Shown here in pieces: positions 46,301 to 61,300 of a stretch of DNA of 64,000 bases. The notes beneath the pieces are model-generated. The model was not told the origin of the DNA, ran no database searches, and saw only the letters and a list, made by a program, of their open reading frames with translations. The position numbers and the translations under genes are program-made. The stretch is from Melanocharis versteri (taxonomy: Eukaryota > Chordata > Aves > Passeriformes > Melanocharitidae). Where the stretch lies: positions 239,038 through 303,037 of the forward strand of contig VZTG01006030.1 of NCBI GenBank assembly GCA_013397845.1, written 5' to 3'. Position 1 is the first letter of the stretch. Each line of letters opens with the position of its first letter.

Positions 46301-49300
46301 AGACGCTGCACAGGCAGAGGAAGTGAGCACGGGGCACCCACAAATAATTTAGGCCCAATTAAGCACCACTGTTTGTGCTGGCAAATCCAATCAGTGCCCA
46401 GCCCAGGGGCACTTGGGGTCACACTGCACCAGGAGAATTAATAAATGAAATCTCAGATGGGCACAGCCAGAAAAGCTCTGTGGGACAGAGGTGGAAATTT
46501 CCAGAGATTTTCAATTTTCAAGCCTGAAAATACAGAATTTTCCCATTTTCACAGGATTGAGCAAGACTGTGGATACAGGACAGCTTGGTAGGGAAGCTGA
46601 AGAAAGGCAGGATAAGGAAACCACCACGTAACAAAATAACTTAATTCAGTTTATAGATTTCATTCATTCAGTTCCCACTAAGGCAGTGTTTGTGTGCTTG
46701 AACCCTCGCGTTACAAGTATTTAATATCTACTGGGGCAAGCAAATTTGATAAATCCAAGATTATTTATGCCTACAACGCTCAGGAAAAGAAACAGATAAA
46801 GAGGCAATGCAGCCAAACCCATGCTTAAACCAACATTTCTGCCCAGGAAGTCAAGATAGTGCTAAGCCATGAGGAAAAAAACCAACAACACACTGATAAA
46901 TTGAAAAGCCAGAAGTGAAAGATTATCTGATTTTAATTTAAATTATTCTTTTCCCCATACGGTCCCAGTCCAGCAGTGCTCAGAGTGTGTTTCTGAGAGG
47001 AAAATTGCTTTATTAGACACTTTATTTTTATTATTTTGGGGTGCTGTGGTTCAGGGCAGCCTGGACTTGCTCTGTTGGCAGCACAATGGGATTCACAAGC
47101 ACCCATTGCCCAATCCTTTGGATTTTCCACACGTTCCAACCCCACATTCCCCACCCTGGAAAAAAGAGCATCTGACACAAAAGCTGACAAAGGAAAGCTT
47201 TTTCTGAGGAGTCTCTAATTGAAAGAAAAGCACAGAGCTGGTGATTCCCAACCTCCAAGGGAGTTTGCAGGAACAAACCCTGAGGATCTGCAGCTCTGGA
47301 GGCAGAAGGAGCTGAGGCTGCTGCTCACCCCTGCAGTGATCTGGGTCTCCGGGGTTTTCTGGCTGCCTTTTCCTCCACGTGGAGATGATTAATGGAAGTG
47401 ACTGCCCAGCTCTGTCTGAAATGCCCTGAGCACTGAACTTTTCACACAGAAGGAGCTTTCCAGCCACACTGCTGGAACTGCCTGGCCCGGCCCTCGTCTG
47501 CCTCTCACCCTGCTCTTTCCAGCCCATTTTGCTCATTTCTTGCACTAAAAAATCGCTCATTTGCTGCACAAGCTGCTGAAGCATCAATTACGCGCCAGAG
47601 ATTAAAAGGAGTATTTTAATGCAGATTCGGGTTGAAGGGGGAAAAGAAGATGCCAAATTGTCAGAACACAAAACTCTCCGTGCTTCCAAACGAGCTCTCA
47701 AGGAAGGAGCTGCTGGATTGCTGGACTGGAAAAAACCCTTCCATTAAGATGAAGGTAAGACAGATCACAGGGGACATCAGAACAAGGGCTGTGCAATGAG
47801 CACTGCTAATGTAAAACTGTTCCCTGCACTGATTCCACAAAAAAAAGAAATGTTTAGGAGAAAAAAAAGCTGAGCTGGCTGACCCTGATAAATGAAAATA
47901 CATTGGAGGAAGCAGAAGGGTTTGCTTGGGAAAGTCAGAGGAAAATGGATTGGACATCAGGAAAAAGCTGTTGCTCGAGTGCTGTGGAGGGAGGTGGAGG
48001 TGATGCACAAAGAGAACCTCCCTGAGCTCCCATGGAATTCAAAGTGCAGATTAAAGGCTGGTGATCCCACTGCCATACAGGCACGAGAGATTCCAGCATC
48101 ATGCCAGAAACTGCCACGGAATTACGAATAAAATCCATGCCAAGGGCAGACAACAACAGTCCTGGCAGCTGTCAATGTCTCCAGATACCAATTTCAATTG
48201 CAGCAGCAAATTCTACATTGTTCTGTATTTTCTCTATTATTCTGTGTGTTTTGCAAAGGCAGAACGATTCATTTTGTAAACAATCTTCCAGGAAAAGGCA
48301 ATAAATAAAAGAAAACCTGATCAGCTCTACTGTGATCTGCTCCTGGCTGTACCTGCAACCAAGTCTGTCTGTACCTCCATAAAGTGAGGAAAGGCTTGTG
48401 CAACAAAAATCTCAATTAATTGGCTCCACTAATGAGCTGGGTGTGCGTGTGGGGAGGGGGTGTCCCCACCAACCCTGTCTGCTTCTTTTCTGAGCAGGTC
48501 AAACCCTCCTCCTGGAGATCTGGGAGAAGATCTGGGTGGAGAAGCATCCTTGGGAGAGGGCACAGGAGCTCCTGCACACCTGAGGCTGGGGAAGCACCAC
48601 AGCTCCTCACCTGTGCTGGGCAGGGAGGGCACAAACAGAGCTCGCCTTCCTCTGCCAACCAGGGAGGGCACAAACAGAGCTCCCCTTCCTCTGCCAACCA
48701 GGGAGATCACAAACAGAGCTCCCCTTCCTCTGCCAACCAGGGAGATCACAAACAGAGCTCCCCTTCCTCTGCCAAACAGAGCTCCCCTTCCCCTGCCCAC
48801 CAGGGAGGGCACAAACCTCTCTCTCCCCTTCCTCTGCAAACCAGGGAGATCACAAACAGCTCCCCTTCCTCTGCCCACCAGGGAGATCACAAACCTCTCT
48901 CCCTTCCCCTGCCCACCAGGAGAGCACCAGCAGCACCCAGGGCAGCCCTGGCAGGACGTGGCAGGAGTGGCAGGCTGGGCAGGCAGGTTTCCCCCAGCCC
49001 AGCAGGAACACACACTCCTTTGTTCCCCAGGGTGGATGTGCACCATGTGCAGGGCTGGAGGTTCTGCCACCCCTGGCTGGAGCAGAAATTCCCAGCACGG
49101 GCCGTGCCAGCTCCTCAACGGCCTCTTTGTTCCAGCCCTCCTCCCCTCCACCTCCCCTCTAATTTAATCAAGATGTTTTTGGGATCTACTGCGGGGCTGT
49201 TCCGCATTCCTCCAAACATTAACGACTTCAGCTTCCAAATATTTGGGGGGGGGATAATAAAGAGGAGAGCTCAGGAATGCTGTCAACATTTTCTGCTCCG

Positions 49301-52300
49301 CATCTCCAGCCCCAGCAAGGTCCTCCCAAGCCTGACAGAAAGAGGGGATGGCTTCAAAACAAACATTCCCTGGAGATCCCGAGGTGCTTCCCCCACAAAC
49401 TCAACACCAGCCAGGAAGGGCCCAATCCACCCGAGGGTCAACGTGTAACACACCAAGATAAGAGATTTTTATCTGGTTTGCTGCCTCAAATGATGTCAGA
49501 GGGTGACAGCTGGAGCTGGAACCCAAATCTGCTGAATCTGAAACCACGCTGGAACAATATCAGGACTCTGCATCTTTTTAAAAGTAGTAATTAAATATGC
49601 CTAGGTGGAGGACAAACATTAAATATTCCCATGTTTTCTGAATCACCAGTGGAGTGTGGGGAAGGATGCCAGGAGGGAGCAGGGATGTAGCACAGAGACA
49701 CCAACTCTGCCCCTCAGAGGGAGTTTTACTCACAGCATTTGCATATTTACAAATTTACACCGTGATAGAAAAAGATTTTTACAAATGCCCAGCATTTAAA
49801 CCATCAAATTTCTGTCACGTGGTGGCTTTTCCACGGGTGGGGTGCTTTAAGATTTGTCACACTCTGGTACCAGAGCAGCAAGAGACAGTGCAGATGTAAA
49901 GTAGGTCATCACAGACCCCTTCAGAGAATTCATAATTCCTCGTCCTTGATTACTGCAAGGCTTTTAACCAACTCGCTGTGGATTTTCCATTTCACATCAA
50001 ACACCCTGCAGCGTACCAGGAGATAAACTGGGGTTTTTCCCACCATCAGAAGTGCTAAACAGGAGGAGAATTTCAAATCCTCAGGTTGGTCTCCTTGATC
50101 CCAAACAGGGTTTTCTCCCCAGAAATATCCCCAATTAAGTGGCTACAACAGGGCAAGGTCCCTGCTCCAGCAGCCCAGGAACCTCCCAGATAAAACCAGA
50201 GCAGAAAATGTGTGTTTTAAAGGCAGCAGGGCCAGGGAGCAGCAGGGCAGGCAGATGCTGAGCTGGTACCTGGCTCAGCTCGGAGGCACTGCCTGTCCTG
50301 AGGCTCCTCTGCACACAGAATAAATCTGCCTTGCTGCCCATTAACATCGCCCAGTCATTTCACAATTGCTTTACGTAAAAATCTGTCAGAGTGAAAAAAA
50401 TCAGTTTGTTCAGACACTGCTCAAAGTGAGGCGTCCACAGTCCGTTCTTCTAAAAAAAGTAATTTTTTTTCCTTCAATTTGAACATGATTATCAGGCTGC
50501 TTCTGGGAAAATTTCAAAGAGACAACGCAGAAAGAGTGATTAAAGAGACCAAATTAAAGAGACTGCTGCTCAAAGGTCTATACATGTATAAATAATCCCA
50601 AGGGATCCCACTCAAAAGATACATCTGGAGGCAAGAAAACCTGATAATCATGTGAGAAACAGGAGGGTTGTTCCATGCAGAGAAATGAAGGGTCACATTA
50701 AACAGAGAGGGTGACAGGGGGATAGAGGGAAAAGGGAAAAATCAAAGCAGGAAGCAGCACAAATAGAAGAATATTTGGGGAGAAAAATATATATAAATAT
50801 AAAAACATACATAGATATAGAAGTGGAGAAATAAATAAATAAATAAAGGGGCTGTGCTGAAGGAGGACAAGCAGGAGAAATCAAAGGGAGATGAAGGAAT
50901 GAAAAGAAGCAGACATCAAAGCAGGATGAGCTTCCAGGAGAAGGAGAGGTGACCAGAATAGCAACGCTGGTGGCACCAGGGCTGGAATCTCCAACCCTGC
51001 ACCAAAGCCAGCCCTAAATCACCAACTCTGCCCAAACAAGAGAACATCACCTCCTCCCCAAGGTGGAACTGTTTGTTACTCGGACAATTCCCCCCTCACA
51101 GTTTTATCGGCAGGAAAAGAGGTTATTTCACCATTTATCTTCCACAGAATTGCACTGACACCGTCCCTGGGGGCAGACAAATCCCAGATTCCCACTGACA
51201 GCACGGAAATTCATCTGCAGGACTGTGAGGGCAGCCAGGCCCTGAGCAGCAGCATCTCTCACCCACACCTGGAAGTGTTTCCTCAGGAGAAACCAAAACA
51301 AGGGCACGGAAAGGAACAGGGCTCCAAGAACCCCTGCACCTCAGAGATTCCAACCCAAACCCACATTTGGGGCAGACAGCTCAGACAGGGGAAGGCTCTG
51401 CAGGGAGAGGGACCTGGGGAAGGGACCAAAGGCCAGAGGGAGGAGGAAAGGGGGTGACACGCAGTGTTCATCCAGCAGCAGGCCAGGGCTGGCTCTGGCA
51501 GCAACCACAGCTGCTCTTATCAGCACAGAGAGCTTTGAAGAGGCTGGCAGGCTCTCATCCATCCATCCATCCATCCATCCATCCATCCATCCACCCTTCC
51601 TTCCTTCCTTCCATCCCTCACACAGCCCTGGGCAGGGATCTGTGACAGGCCTGGATCTCCTCATCACAGCCCCTGGACACTGAGACACAGCCACAGACCA
51701 GGCTGGCTCCCCAGGGTGCTGGGGATCCAAAAACTGCCCACACAAACCCCCTGAACCCCCCTGTGCAGGGCAGGCAGCCCCGCTGGGGTGCTGGGGATCC
51801 AAAAACTGCCCACACAAACCCCCTGAACCCCCTGTGCAGGGCAGGCAGCCCCGCCGGGGTGCTGGAATTCCCTGATTCCAAACTGACAGAAAGCCACTCA
51901 CGCTCCATCAGCCTTTCGTAGAGCTGAGGGGTCCAAGAGCAAGCACAAGAGAATCTCACCCTGAGCATTCCCCACCCCAGCCTGAAGAGACAAAACCCAC
52001 TGCTGGTGACGTTCTGGATGCAGAAGGAGCTGGTGTCTCCAGCTCAGGCTCTGTGCTGCTCCAGCTCCCTCTGCTTCCCCCTCCTCGCTGCTTCCTTCCC
52101 AGCACAGCCCTTATCACAGCCCTTATCACTCCCTGCTAGCCCCATCACAGCTGCACTCTGCCCTTTGAAAAGCTCTCCACGCACCGACAGATGCAGAAAT
52201 TCAAGAGTTCAGCCACAAAAGGGACCTCGAGTACCTCCTTTCTTCCCTCACCTGCTCGATCCCTGCTCGACACGAAGCAGGAAGCTGAGAAAAGCAGCCC

Positions 52301-55300
52301 AAGGAAAGGATTTCACGCCTCAGGATTTGCTCTGAGCTGCCCTCAGCAGATGAGGATCTCTGTGTCCCCATCCTCTCCACAGTTCATGGCATTATTTCCA
52401 ACCTAAACACTTCCTAAATTTAAGTTGGTAGATTCCCCATCAGCACCCACAGAAAGGCAGCCTGGCTTTGCCAGCAACTCGTCCCTATTTTTAACCCAGG
52501 AAAAGGCAAAAAGATGGAAAAGATCCCATTTACTTAAAGTTCAGAGATGCTCTGACAACTTCTGTGCTGCTCTGGGGATATTTTACAAATGTGCCACAGA
52601 GGGGGTTTATAAATGGGTAACATTTCTTTAAATCCACGGACTGCAAAGCTGATTTGCAATATTTTAATCACGCACCTCATCTGTTTTCTAGCCTGCAGTA
52701 CCTTTTGTACCAATTCAAGCTGCTTCTTGCAGCCCAGGAAGGGAAGAGACTCAAGTGAAAAAGCACAAGTAGGTCCACGTCAGCCAAATTTCTCTATTTA
52801 TCAGCTGCTGCCAGATAACAGAGGATGCAATTTTTGGTTTTAACCACCCAGCACAAGTGGAGCAGTAATCAAACACCTGATTTGGCCTTCAGCCAACCTG
52901 GTATTCCTGGCAAACAGCCCGACAAGTAGTTGGGATTTAGCAACAAGTGCCTTTTGTTTGCACAAATTAATGTGGAGTTTGCCCTTGGCCTGTGAGAAAC
53001 AAATAGCATTTTGCTGCTGACTGGTTATTTATTTGTTTTTATTCAAGTCCTGCCACCCAAAATAAAGTATAAACACAGCTTTGCTCTGGTTTATAAGGGG
53101 CTGAAGATAAAGCTGCCATTTCCAGCCAAACTGGGATAATATCAATTTCCAAGCACTGCTCTGCCAAGGCATTTTCCAGGCCACCTTGCTCCAGCACAGC
53201 CCTCGTTGAAATTCAACAGGGAGATTACTCCTCCTTTGGAGGGATTAGAGGAATTGAAGAGTAACTGCCATTCAATAATCCCGTGTAAGTATCTAATCAA
53301 CCATAATGTAATTACCAGAAAGTTTTAAAAGGTCAAAAAGGCCTCAGTGTGATGTTACTTGAAAAGGAGAAGATTCCCCCTCTGCCCAGGCAACGACTTA
53401 AAAAAAAGAAGTGTAAGAGAAAGAGAATGTAAAAGTGAAATATATTTTTCATCCCCCATTAGAAACTCAAGGAACAGGCAGGAGAGAGGGAACACCATAG
53501 ATTTTCCTTCTCCCAGGGAAATCACACCCACAAAAACCTGCTGGAACGGGGCACAGGCACCCTGCTCTCCAGGTGACACACCAGAGGATGCTGCTCCTTC
53601 AAGTGCATCTCGACATGAAACTCCACCCTCAATATCCAGCATTGTTCCTTTCCCACAGCCTGAACAAACTGCTTTTCACAGGCTTGCTTTAGCACTTAAA
53701 GCAACAGACAGAAAATCAGAAATATCTGAACAATCCCTCCCTTCTCCAGGCCTTGCAAGAGCAGAAATAACTCCCCAAGCTCAGGACAGGTTGCAGGGGG
53801 TGGGAGAGGGGGCAGAGAAATAAATGGCTTTTCAAAGTTCAGATTTGCAATGATTCCAACACCTGAAGCAGCAGATGCTGCAGCCATTGGGAAATCTCTG
53901 CAGGGACCAGGCATCAGCCCCGAGCAGCACTTTCAAAGCTCCAGATCGTGTTTCTTTAACTGCAAGAACAGATTCCTAATAGGAAAACCCTCCCACGCTG
54001 TCCCACCTTCCTTCCCAGGTGGAAATCCAGGGGACAAGGCAAACAAAAGAGACCTCAGCTGCGTTTTCTCCTTTTCCCAGAAAAGGACAATGTGTCCTTT
54101 TATTATCCAGCATAGCAGGAATTCTCCCTAATTTTTCTTTTAACAGCAATTTCTCTGTGGCAGATAAAATTCTGTCTTTAAAGAGTTGTTCTTGACTAAT
54201 CTTCAGAGTTGAAAACTGGAAGGTTTCTGCTTATTTAATTAAATTTTCAGCATCCATTCAAAACTGTGGAGCAGGCTAAGAGGAGAAAAACACAGCCCTA
54301 ATTTAGACCAACAAATCTCAACTGCCCACACTGGGGAAAACGGCTGAAAAAATCAAAGGTAAGTCAAGCACAAAGAGGAAAAAATCCCCCCATAAATCGA
54401 CCCACCAGGAGTAATGGATGGAATGGTATTTTAGAAGAACCAAAGTGAAAGCCCTGTGCTGCAGCACTCAGTTACCTTCTTGAAGAGGCGTCCTGAGTCC
54501 TCGCTGACCTGGACGAAGCGCGGGATGATGTTGTTGAGATAAATGTCACTGAGGGTGGTATGGTCCCTGCTCTCCCTCTTCACCTGGTTGAGCAGCAGGT
54601 TCCAGCAATTCACAGGTGACAGCACGTTCTGATCCTTCCTACGAGGACACAAAACAGGAACAATTGGACAGGATCCCACCATGATTCTGGATCTGTAAAT
54701 GCAGCTACGGGGTGGGTGGGATGCTGAGGAGCAGAGGAAAATACAGAAAATACACCCTCAGTTCCATTTCCCTACACTCCCATGGGCTTTTGTCCCCCAA
54801 CAAACAGATCCTGCAAATGCAAGCAGCAGTGTGCCAAGTGCAGGCTTTAATTTTTCCCTTTGAATCCAGGATTTTGTGCATAAATCAGAGCCTGAGGGAG
54901 GGAGGGCGATGGCTCCAGTGTCTGACAAAAGGTTTCACAGTCCTGTCTCAAGCATTTGGGTCTTAACCACAATAAAAAAGATTTCAAGCACCCAGTGAGC
55001 CAAACAGCATCTGCATGGGAAACAAAACGCTGTGTCTCATGTGCAAAGCCCATTATGAGAAGGTTTCTCTATCTGTCCCGAGCCACAGACAGCAGCACCC
55101 CTAAAAACAGCTTCATTTTCTCATCTTTGAACTTTCCCCACCTCATTTCAGCTGAAGCACCCAGCAAATGAGCAGCGCAAAGGGCAGCAGGGGAGAGGAG
55201 AGGAACCTGGGTTTATTTGGGTCAGCATTTCATCTACTGGAAGGAATAAGTTGTCTCTCAGGGCAGCATTTCATCCCAGATGAAAGCTGGGATCTCACGG

Positions 55301-58300
55301 GGTGCTCCGGCAGCAGATCCAGCTGGAGCCTCAACGACATAATTTACTTCTCTGTTTACCATTCATCTACAGCACAATAATATTTACCTAGAAAAGAGTA
55401 AAACCTGTGGTGCAAAGCCAGAGCTCTCCCTGAATTGTTGTACATGACCCTATCAGATTTCTTTCCTCCTAAAAGAAATGCAGTTTAATTTCCACTGAAA
55501 AGGGAATATTCTGCACTTGAAAGGACAGCAATCTCTGCTGCAAGAAACGTCTGACATGGGGAAAATGGGAAAACTGAGCCAGGGCAGAGCTTCATTACCC
55601 TTCTCATGACACCAACGGGTGGATTTGTGCTGCGATATGGATAATTTTAGATAAAGAGTTTCAGAACAGCTGATCTTGATTTTTTTTTCTTAAATAAAGA
55701 AATTGGAAAGCTGAAGACTGACTGCAGCTTGTGATCCGGACTGCTTCACCCACTGACTCCGTCTCTGCCCTGCAAAGCTGGCAGAGCTACAACTGCAAAT
55801 TACCCAGCTACCACGAAGAGCTTGGGAATGAAACATAGGAACAAAAAACCCTCAGACTCTCCACCAGCTGACCTTGCTCTTGCTGTCCAAAACCCTGCCT
55901 CAAAACCCCTTCGAGCCCCACTCCTGCTCCATCACCACCCGGAGCAGCTGGGAGCCACCAGGACCAGGAATTCTGGCTTCAGGAACGCTCGGGAAGCAGC
56001 AGGAGTGCCCTGATTCCCGAGGAAGGGGAAGCAGGAGAGCTGCAGGAGTTAACTGGACAAAGCCCAGCTGTCCCGGCCACAACAGCCCCGGCTATTCCAG
56101 GGTAGCAAATAGCAGGAATACCAGGAGCCCGTGGAAAGGCTGGTGAGGGAAATCGCTGCTGCCTGCTGGCGCCAGATGGGTTGTTGACACACTCCCCGTG
56201 GCTCCACATGAAAGGCCATCCTGCAGGAAAAAGCCATCCCAAACCCCACACGCTCCCGGGATTGTCACCTTCGGGATGCTCCACCCCGGGCAGCCACACA
56301 CGGCCAGATCCTCGTCTGAAATTCCTTTAATTTCTCGCTGTCTCTTGGTTTCAGACACCCCTTCAGTGCCTTGCTGGAATGGGCTCTTGCTTTTGTACAG
56401 AGCCAGCGTTTTCACGGCAAGGAAAGGAGGCAAAACCTCTCCTCAGTTATCTGCTGGTGACAATTTTCCCAGCAAAAAGCAGATATTCAAGGCAGGAATG
56501 AAACAGGAAAGGAAAGAGTTGCTTCAAACCCCCCAAGCACCCTTTGAAACTCCACGCACATTAACTTTTAAAGCACCTCTGGAACTGCAGCTTCACCTGG
56601 GGTGGGACATGGGCTCCCAACACAGAGCAGGAGCTCGACAACGGAACCCCTTCAATCCCAACCACAGCAGATGGCAGGGGGAAAACTCGGATTCCCTTTA
56701 GCCATTCCAACCCTCAAAGGAGCTGGCAAAGCCACTGTGCTCCCCGATCCACGTCACCACAGAGGAGGGATGGCAAAGGGAAGGGAAATCTCAAAGGGAC
56801 TGGTGGGTGCAGCCATCCTGAGCTCCATTCCCACACATCCTGCAGAGTGACAGAGTCCCCGCTCACCCTGGAGAGGTAAAACTGATGAGATCAACCCAAA
56901 AACTCGAGGATGTGAACATGAACTTTCCCAGAGTGCTGGTGACTTCACACTGACAACAACTTTTAGACTCAAACTTCCCCCGTGAGGAGGAGAAGAAGAG
57001 GAAGAAGACGCCAAGATCCAGGTTTCTTCCAAGCCCTGTTTCTCCTGGTGTGAAGATGGTGTGATGATAGTGAACATGGGGAGTTTATTTGGGTTAGCCC
57101 AAATTACAGCAGATCACAGCAATCGGGGCTGGCTGGAGCAGGAAGAGGAAGCTGTGCACAGATTCTCAGGGAACCACAAACGATGGAGCCCTGTGGTTTC
57201 TCGGGTGTTATCTTGATCGGGTCCTGTGCAACTTCCACTTCAAAGGTTTCAGCTGGGTCTCAAAAAGATCAGAAGGGAAGATTTGAGTCTCAAGTATCTT
57301 AATTAAATTACTCATTCATACAAGGGACTTGCAGACAATCCAAGATTTATCTGCTTTAAGGCAAGCGGGGGAGAGCGACAGATGCCGATCACACTGAGTG
57401 GGGCATTGCAAGAGCAGATAAATTATATTACAAAATAGATTCAACTTTAAAAAAAATAAGCAATAACAAAATAAATAATAAATTAAAATTTAAAAAAATC
57501 TAAAACCACACCCACGAGCCAGGAGTAGGAACCCTGTGTTTCCATAAGGAGCACAAGACAAAGGAATGAATCAGATGAGAATGAAAATATTACTGAAGAG
57601 AAAGGCTCTGTTCGACCTGAGCTTGGACATTTCCAGGGATCCAGAGGCAGCCACAGCCTCTCTGGGCACCCTGTTCCAGGCCATCCCCACCCTCTCAGGG
57701 AGGAAATTCCTTCCTAATATCTCACCTAAATGGTCTGAACCCCTCAATCTTTGTCCTGTCACTCCAGTTCCTGACAAAGAGTCCCTCTCCAAGGGACATC
57801 ACACTGTCCGTGGGAACAGAAAACCTCCCTGACCATCCCTGCCGTGAACAAGGTGCTTAAAACAACACCTGAGGTCTCCTGTTCCACCTCCTGATCTCCC
57901 AAAAATATCCAGATTTTCCCTAGATGTGTCCAACAGGCTTTTCCAAAGCATCCCAGGACAGTCCACTCAGCAAACCCCCAGAGCTGGAGCCAGGCCAAGG
58001 ATCAGAGCAGAGATTTCATTGTTCCTCTGAATACTTTCAACCCTCTCTGAATTTTGTCCTCTGCAGAGTGCTCCGGCAAGAGAGGCCACAATCCCAGCAA
58101 TGTGGTGTGAGACTGGCAGCACTGAGATGATGGAAAACAGCACAAAAAATCCTCCCTGAGGTTTCCCATCCATTTTTGCTGGTCATGTATCCCTGGCTCT
58201 CTGCATTCACGGAGGTCACTGAATCAATGAATGCTTAATGCTTACAAAAACCTTCCAAATGGGGTTATTTGACAGGCTCAGAATAAAATGTGCAGGACTC

Positions 58301-61300
58301 GGTTTCAGCAAAAAGAACCACAAAAATAGCCTATGACAATGTTTATTATTATTAATAATAATGTAATTGAAGTCCACGTGACCCGAATGCTTTTGTCAAT
58401 ATCCCCCTCACAACCTGTATCATCCCTGCTCTACAGATATCATTTTACTTTTAGGAAAATTAAAGCTGAACTTCCCTGCTCATTCAAATCCACATTTTGA
58501 TTTTCCCTGACACAGCTCAGTGTTAACTGCAAATTTTGAGAATTACAAGCATGGACATCCATGCTGCTCCCTGCCCTTCTCTTCCAAAAGATTCCAGTTA
58601 TGAACATCTGTTGTTTACAAGTGCTCAGCCTGAAGGTTGCCAGACTTATTCTGCATCTTCTACTTCAAGGCAAAGGCTGCCAGAAAGCCATCTGAATTTC
58701 ATGCTGGGATATCCTGGACATTCAGCTCTCCAGCTGACAATTGCTACTCAGGATCCTGCTCCCAAAGATTATCTTGATTTAAAATATGGCCTTAAAATAG
58801 CATTGTCTTGTGGGGTTTTTTTCCTTTTTTCTTTTTCCATTTTCTCCCTCAAAAGCAATCACTCAACATTTGCCATGGTTTTCATGTTGTTGACTGATGA
58901 TTTGAATAGGCAAATGCCTCCAGGACAAAAATCATATGAAATAGGAGAACTGAAGGCTGGGGTTGAAGGTCCCAGGGTCTGAGTGCAGCGGGACAAAGCC
59001 TTTTTTTGGGGCTGGAAGGTCTGCAGGGACCCCCACACCCAAGAGCCACGTGTGAGGTGGATGCTCTGATTTACACCTCAGGTACCAAACCTGGGACCAA
59101 CAACCTCCTGTAACAGCCACAGTCACAAGACTTGGGCTTTGAAAGGGTATTTACCATCAGATGCTGAGGAATATTTATAATATATACACCAAATATTGTG
59201 TATGACTATTCCCTTTAATAGCCTAATTGAAAAAAATCCTATTTTTAAAAGAGAAGAGGCACAGTGAGGTCTAACAGCCACGGCAGAGCAGTTAAAAGCA
59301 ATAAAACCTGGGCTGCATCCAACTGCCATCAACTCCTGTGTCACCCTGGCTAAATCAATCTGTTCCCCTTCCTCAGAGACATCAGAGCAGGGTAACACAC
59401 ACCTACCCCTGTAAATCATTTTAAGATGCTCCAGAGAAGCTCCAAACTCAGCACTCTGGGGCACCCTCTCAGCCCAGCCCCAGCCACCTCCATCTCAAAA
59501 GCCATGTGGAAAATTCTCCTGCAAGGAAAGGCCCAGAGAACTGGGAATGTTGAGGCCCAGAGAACTGGGAATGTTGAGCCTGGAGAAGAGAAGCCCTGGG
59601 GGGACCTAACTGTGCCCTTCCAGTGCCTGAAGGTGCTGATGAGAAAGATGCAGAGAGATGATTTACACGGGGCTGGAGGGACAGGACAAGGGCAGTGGCT
59701 TCAAACTGACAGAGGGCAGGTTTAGATGGGATATTGGGAAGAAATTCCTTCCTGTGACAAACTGGAAAAGGCTGCACAGGGAAGCTGTGGCTGCCCCATC
59801 CCTGGAAGTGTCCAAGGCCAGGTTTGGAGCAGCCTGGGATAGTAGGAACCCATGAGGGACTGGATGAGATTTAAACTCCCTTCCAAGTCAAACCATCCTG
59901 CGATTCAATGCAAACGTGGCCACCTGATCAACTCGGAGACAGCCACATCTAAGAAAAATAAACCTCATTAAGCTTTGAGAAGCCCCACACCAGCCTGCAC
60001 CTCCCACACTGCCCTTCCCTTGGAGCCTGTGCTCTTCCCAGCGTGGAGGAATCCACACAATCCAATTTCAGGGGTCAGCCCGAAGCCTCCTGCCCTGCAG
60101 AGCACTCCCTTAAAGGATCACAGTCGGAGCAAGTCGGCAATTCCATAATAGCTGCTGAGCAGGAAAGCACATGCAAATGACAGGGTGGCTGCCTGACAGA
60201 TTTCCTCCCGGCCCGTGTGTCAGGAGATCTAAAAACGGGATGTGCCACGGGGAGCAGGCAGGGAATGATACGGTGCCTTCCGACATAATTGCCACGTTCT
60301 GGGGAGAGCAGGCTATTATGGGGTATTTATAGGGTCAGAGCCAGGCAATTACAGAGCAGGCTCCTCTCCCAGACGTGTAATCCCGAGGAGCAGGGAGCTG
60401 ATGGCTGCCTTTGATCGGATGGGGAGCTCCCAATGGGATTCCAGCTCTGGCATCTCCACAAGAGATGCCAGCCACGATACCCCCCGTGATTCAGACACAG
60501 CAGCGCTGGGGACAGATGAGTGCAATGGGAATTGCTTCCCTACGGATCCCTGTGGCATTCTGCCACTCCTGACTGGCACAGCCAGCACACAAACGACCAA
60601 ACAAGTGCTGCACGGCCAGCCTGACCTGTGCCACTGCTGTGACCAACGCTGCCCACACACCCAGCAGCCTCAGACTTGGTGTTGTTTTCCTCTTATTCCA
60701 ACTCTTGGCCAGATTAATTTGTGTGTTTAGGACTCAGACCTTGCAGGGATAACATATTCCAAGAGCAAGGCATTTTTCTGGCAGCAGCAATCTGCTCCTC
60801 ATGTAAGTGAAATCAGGAGCACAAGGAGCACCAGCCCCCTCCCTGCAAATCCTGCAGGATTCTGTTCAACTCTGGTCAAAACTTCCACACCATGAATTCG
60901 TTCTAAATCCCCAAACAGAAGATAAGTTCTGTGCAACTTTCTCACGCTGAATACAGTAGCGTTTCTGATGAGATGCTTCGTATCATGTAATACAAAGAAA
61001 ATCACCTCAATTTTCACCAGAAATAACAACAAAATCAACTGAAAACACCGATCATACTGCAGAGGAAAATCGTAATTCAAAACATCATCTCTTTAGTGCC
61101 ATCTTAAAGGCACATGTAGGATGTGCACAGTTTGTAGCTGTAACAACACTTTTACTCAACAGGAAAAGAAAAAATCCTTCAGACTCTGACAGGTCCATGG
61201 ATATGCAGAATTACTCTTCCCCAGCCCGTCAAACAGCTCTGCTCTGGAGCCAGGCTTTCCTGAGAACGCAGCACAACGTGTGCTCCAAACCAGAGCTGAA

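Larger units (their letters stand above)
46265..54475 (-). other. SRGAP2: SRGAP2 intron 3
   Basis: The largest intron in the window (8.2 kb). It carries a 39-base minisatellite (48605-48915), an (ATCC)n microsatellite (51556-51593), and a tandem duplication of about 73 bases (51710-51865). The remainder looks like ordinary intron; no SRGAP2-like frame was found. Confidence 0.85.

Noticed and set aside
48420..49448. 342-codon plus-strand ORF
   Set aside because: It is carried by the 39-base minisatellite; three registers are open at once and the product is low-complexity.
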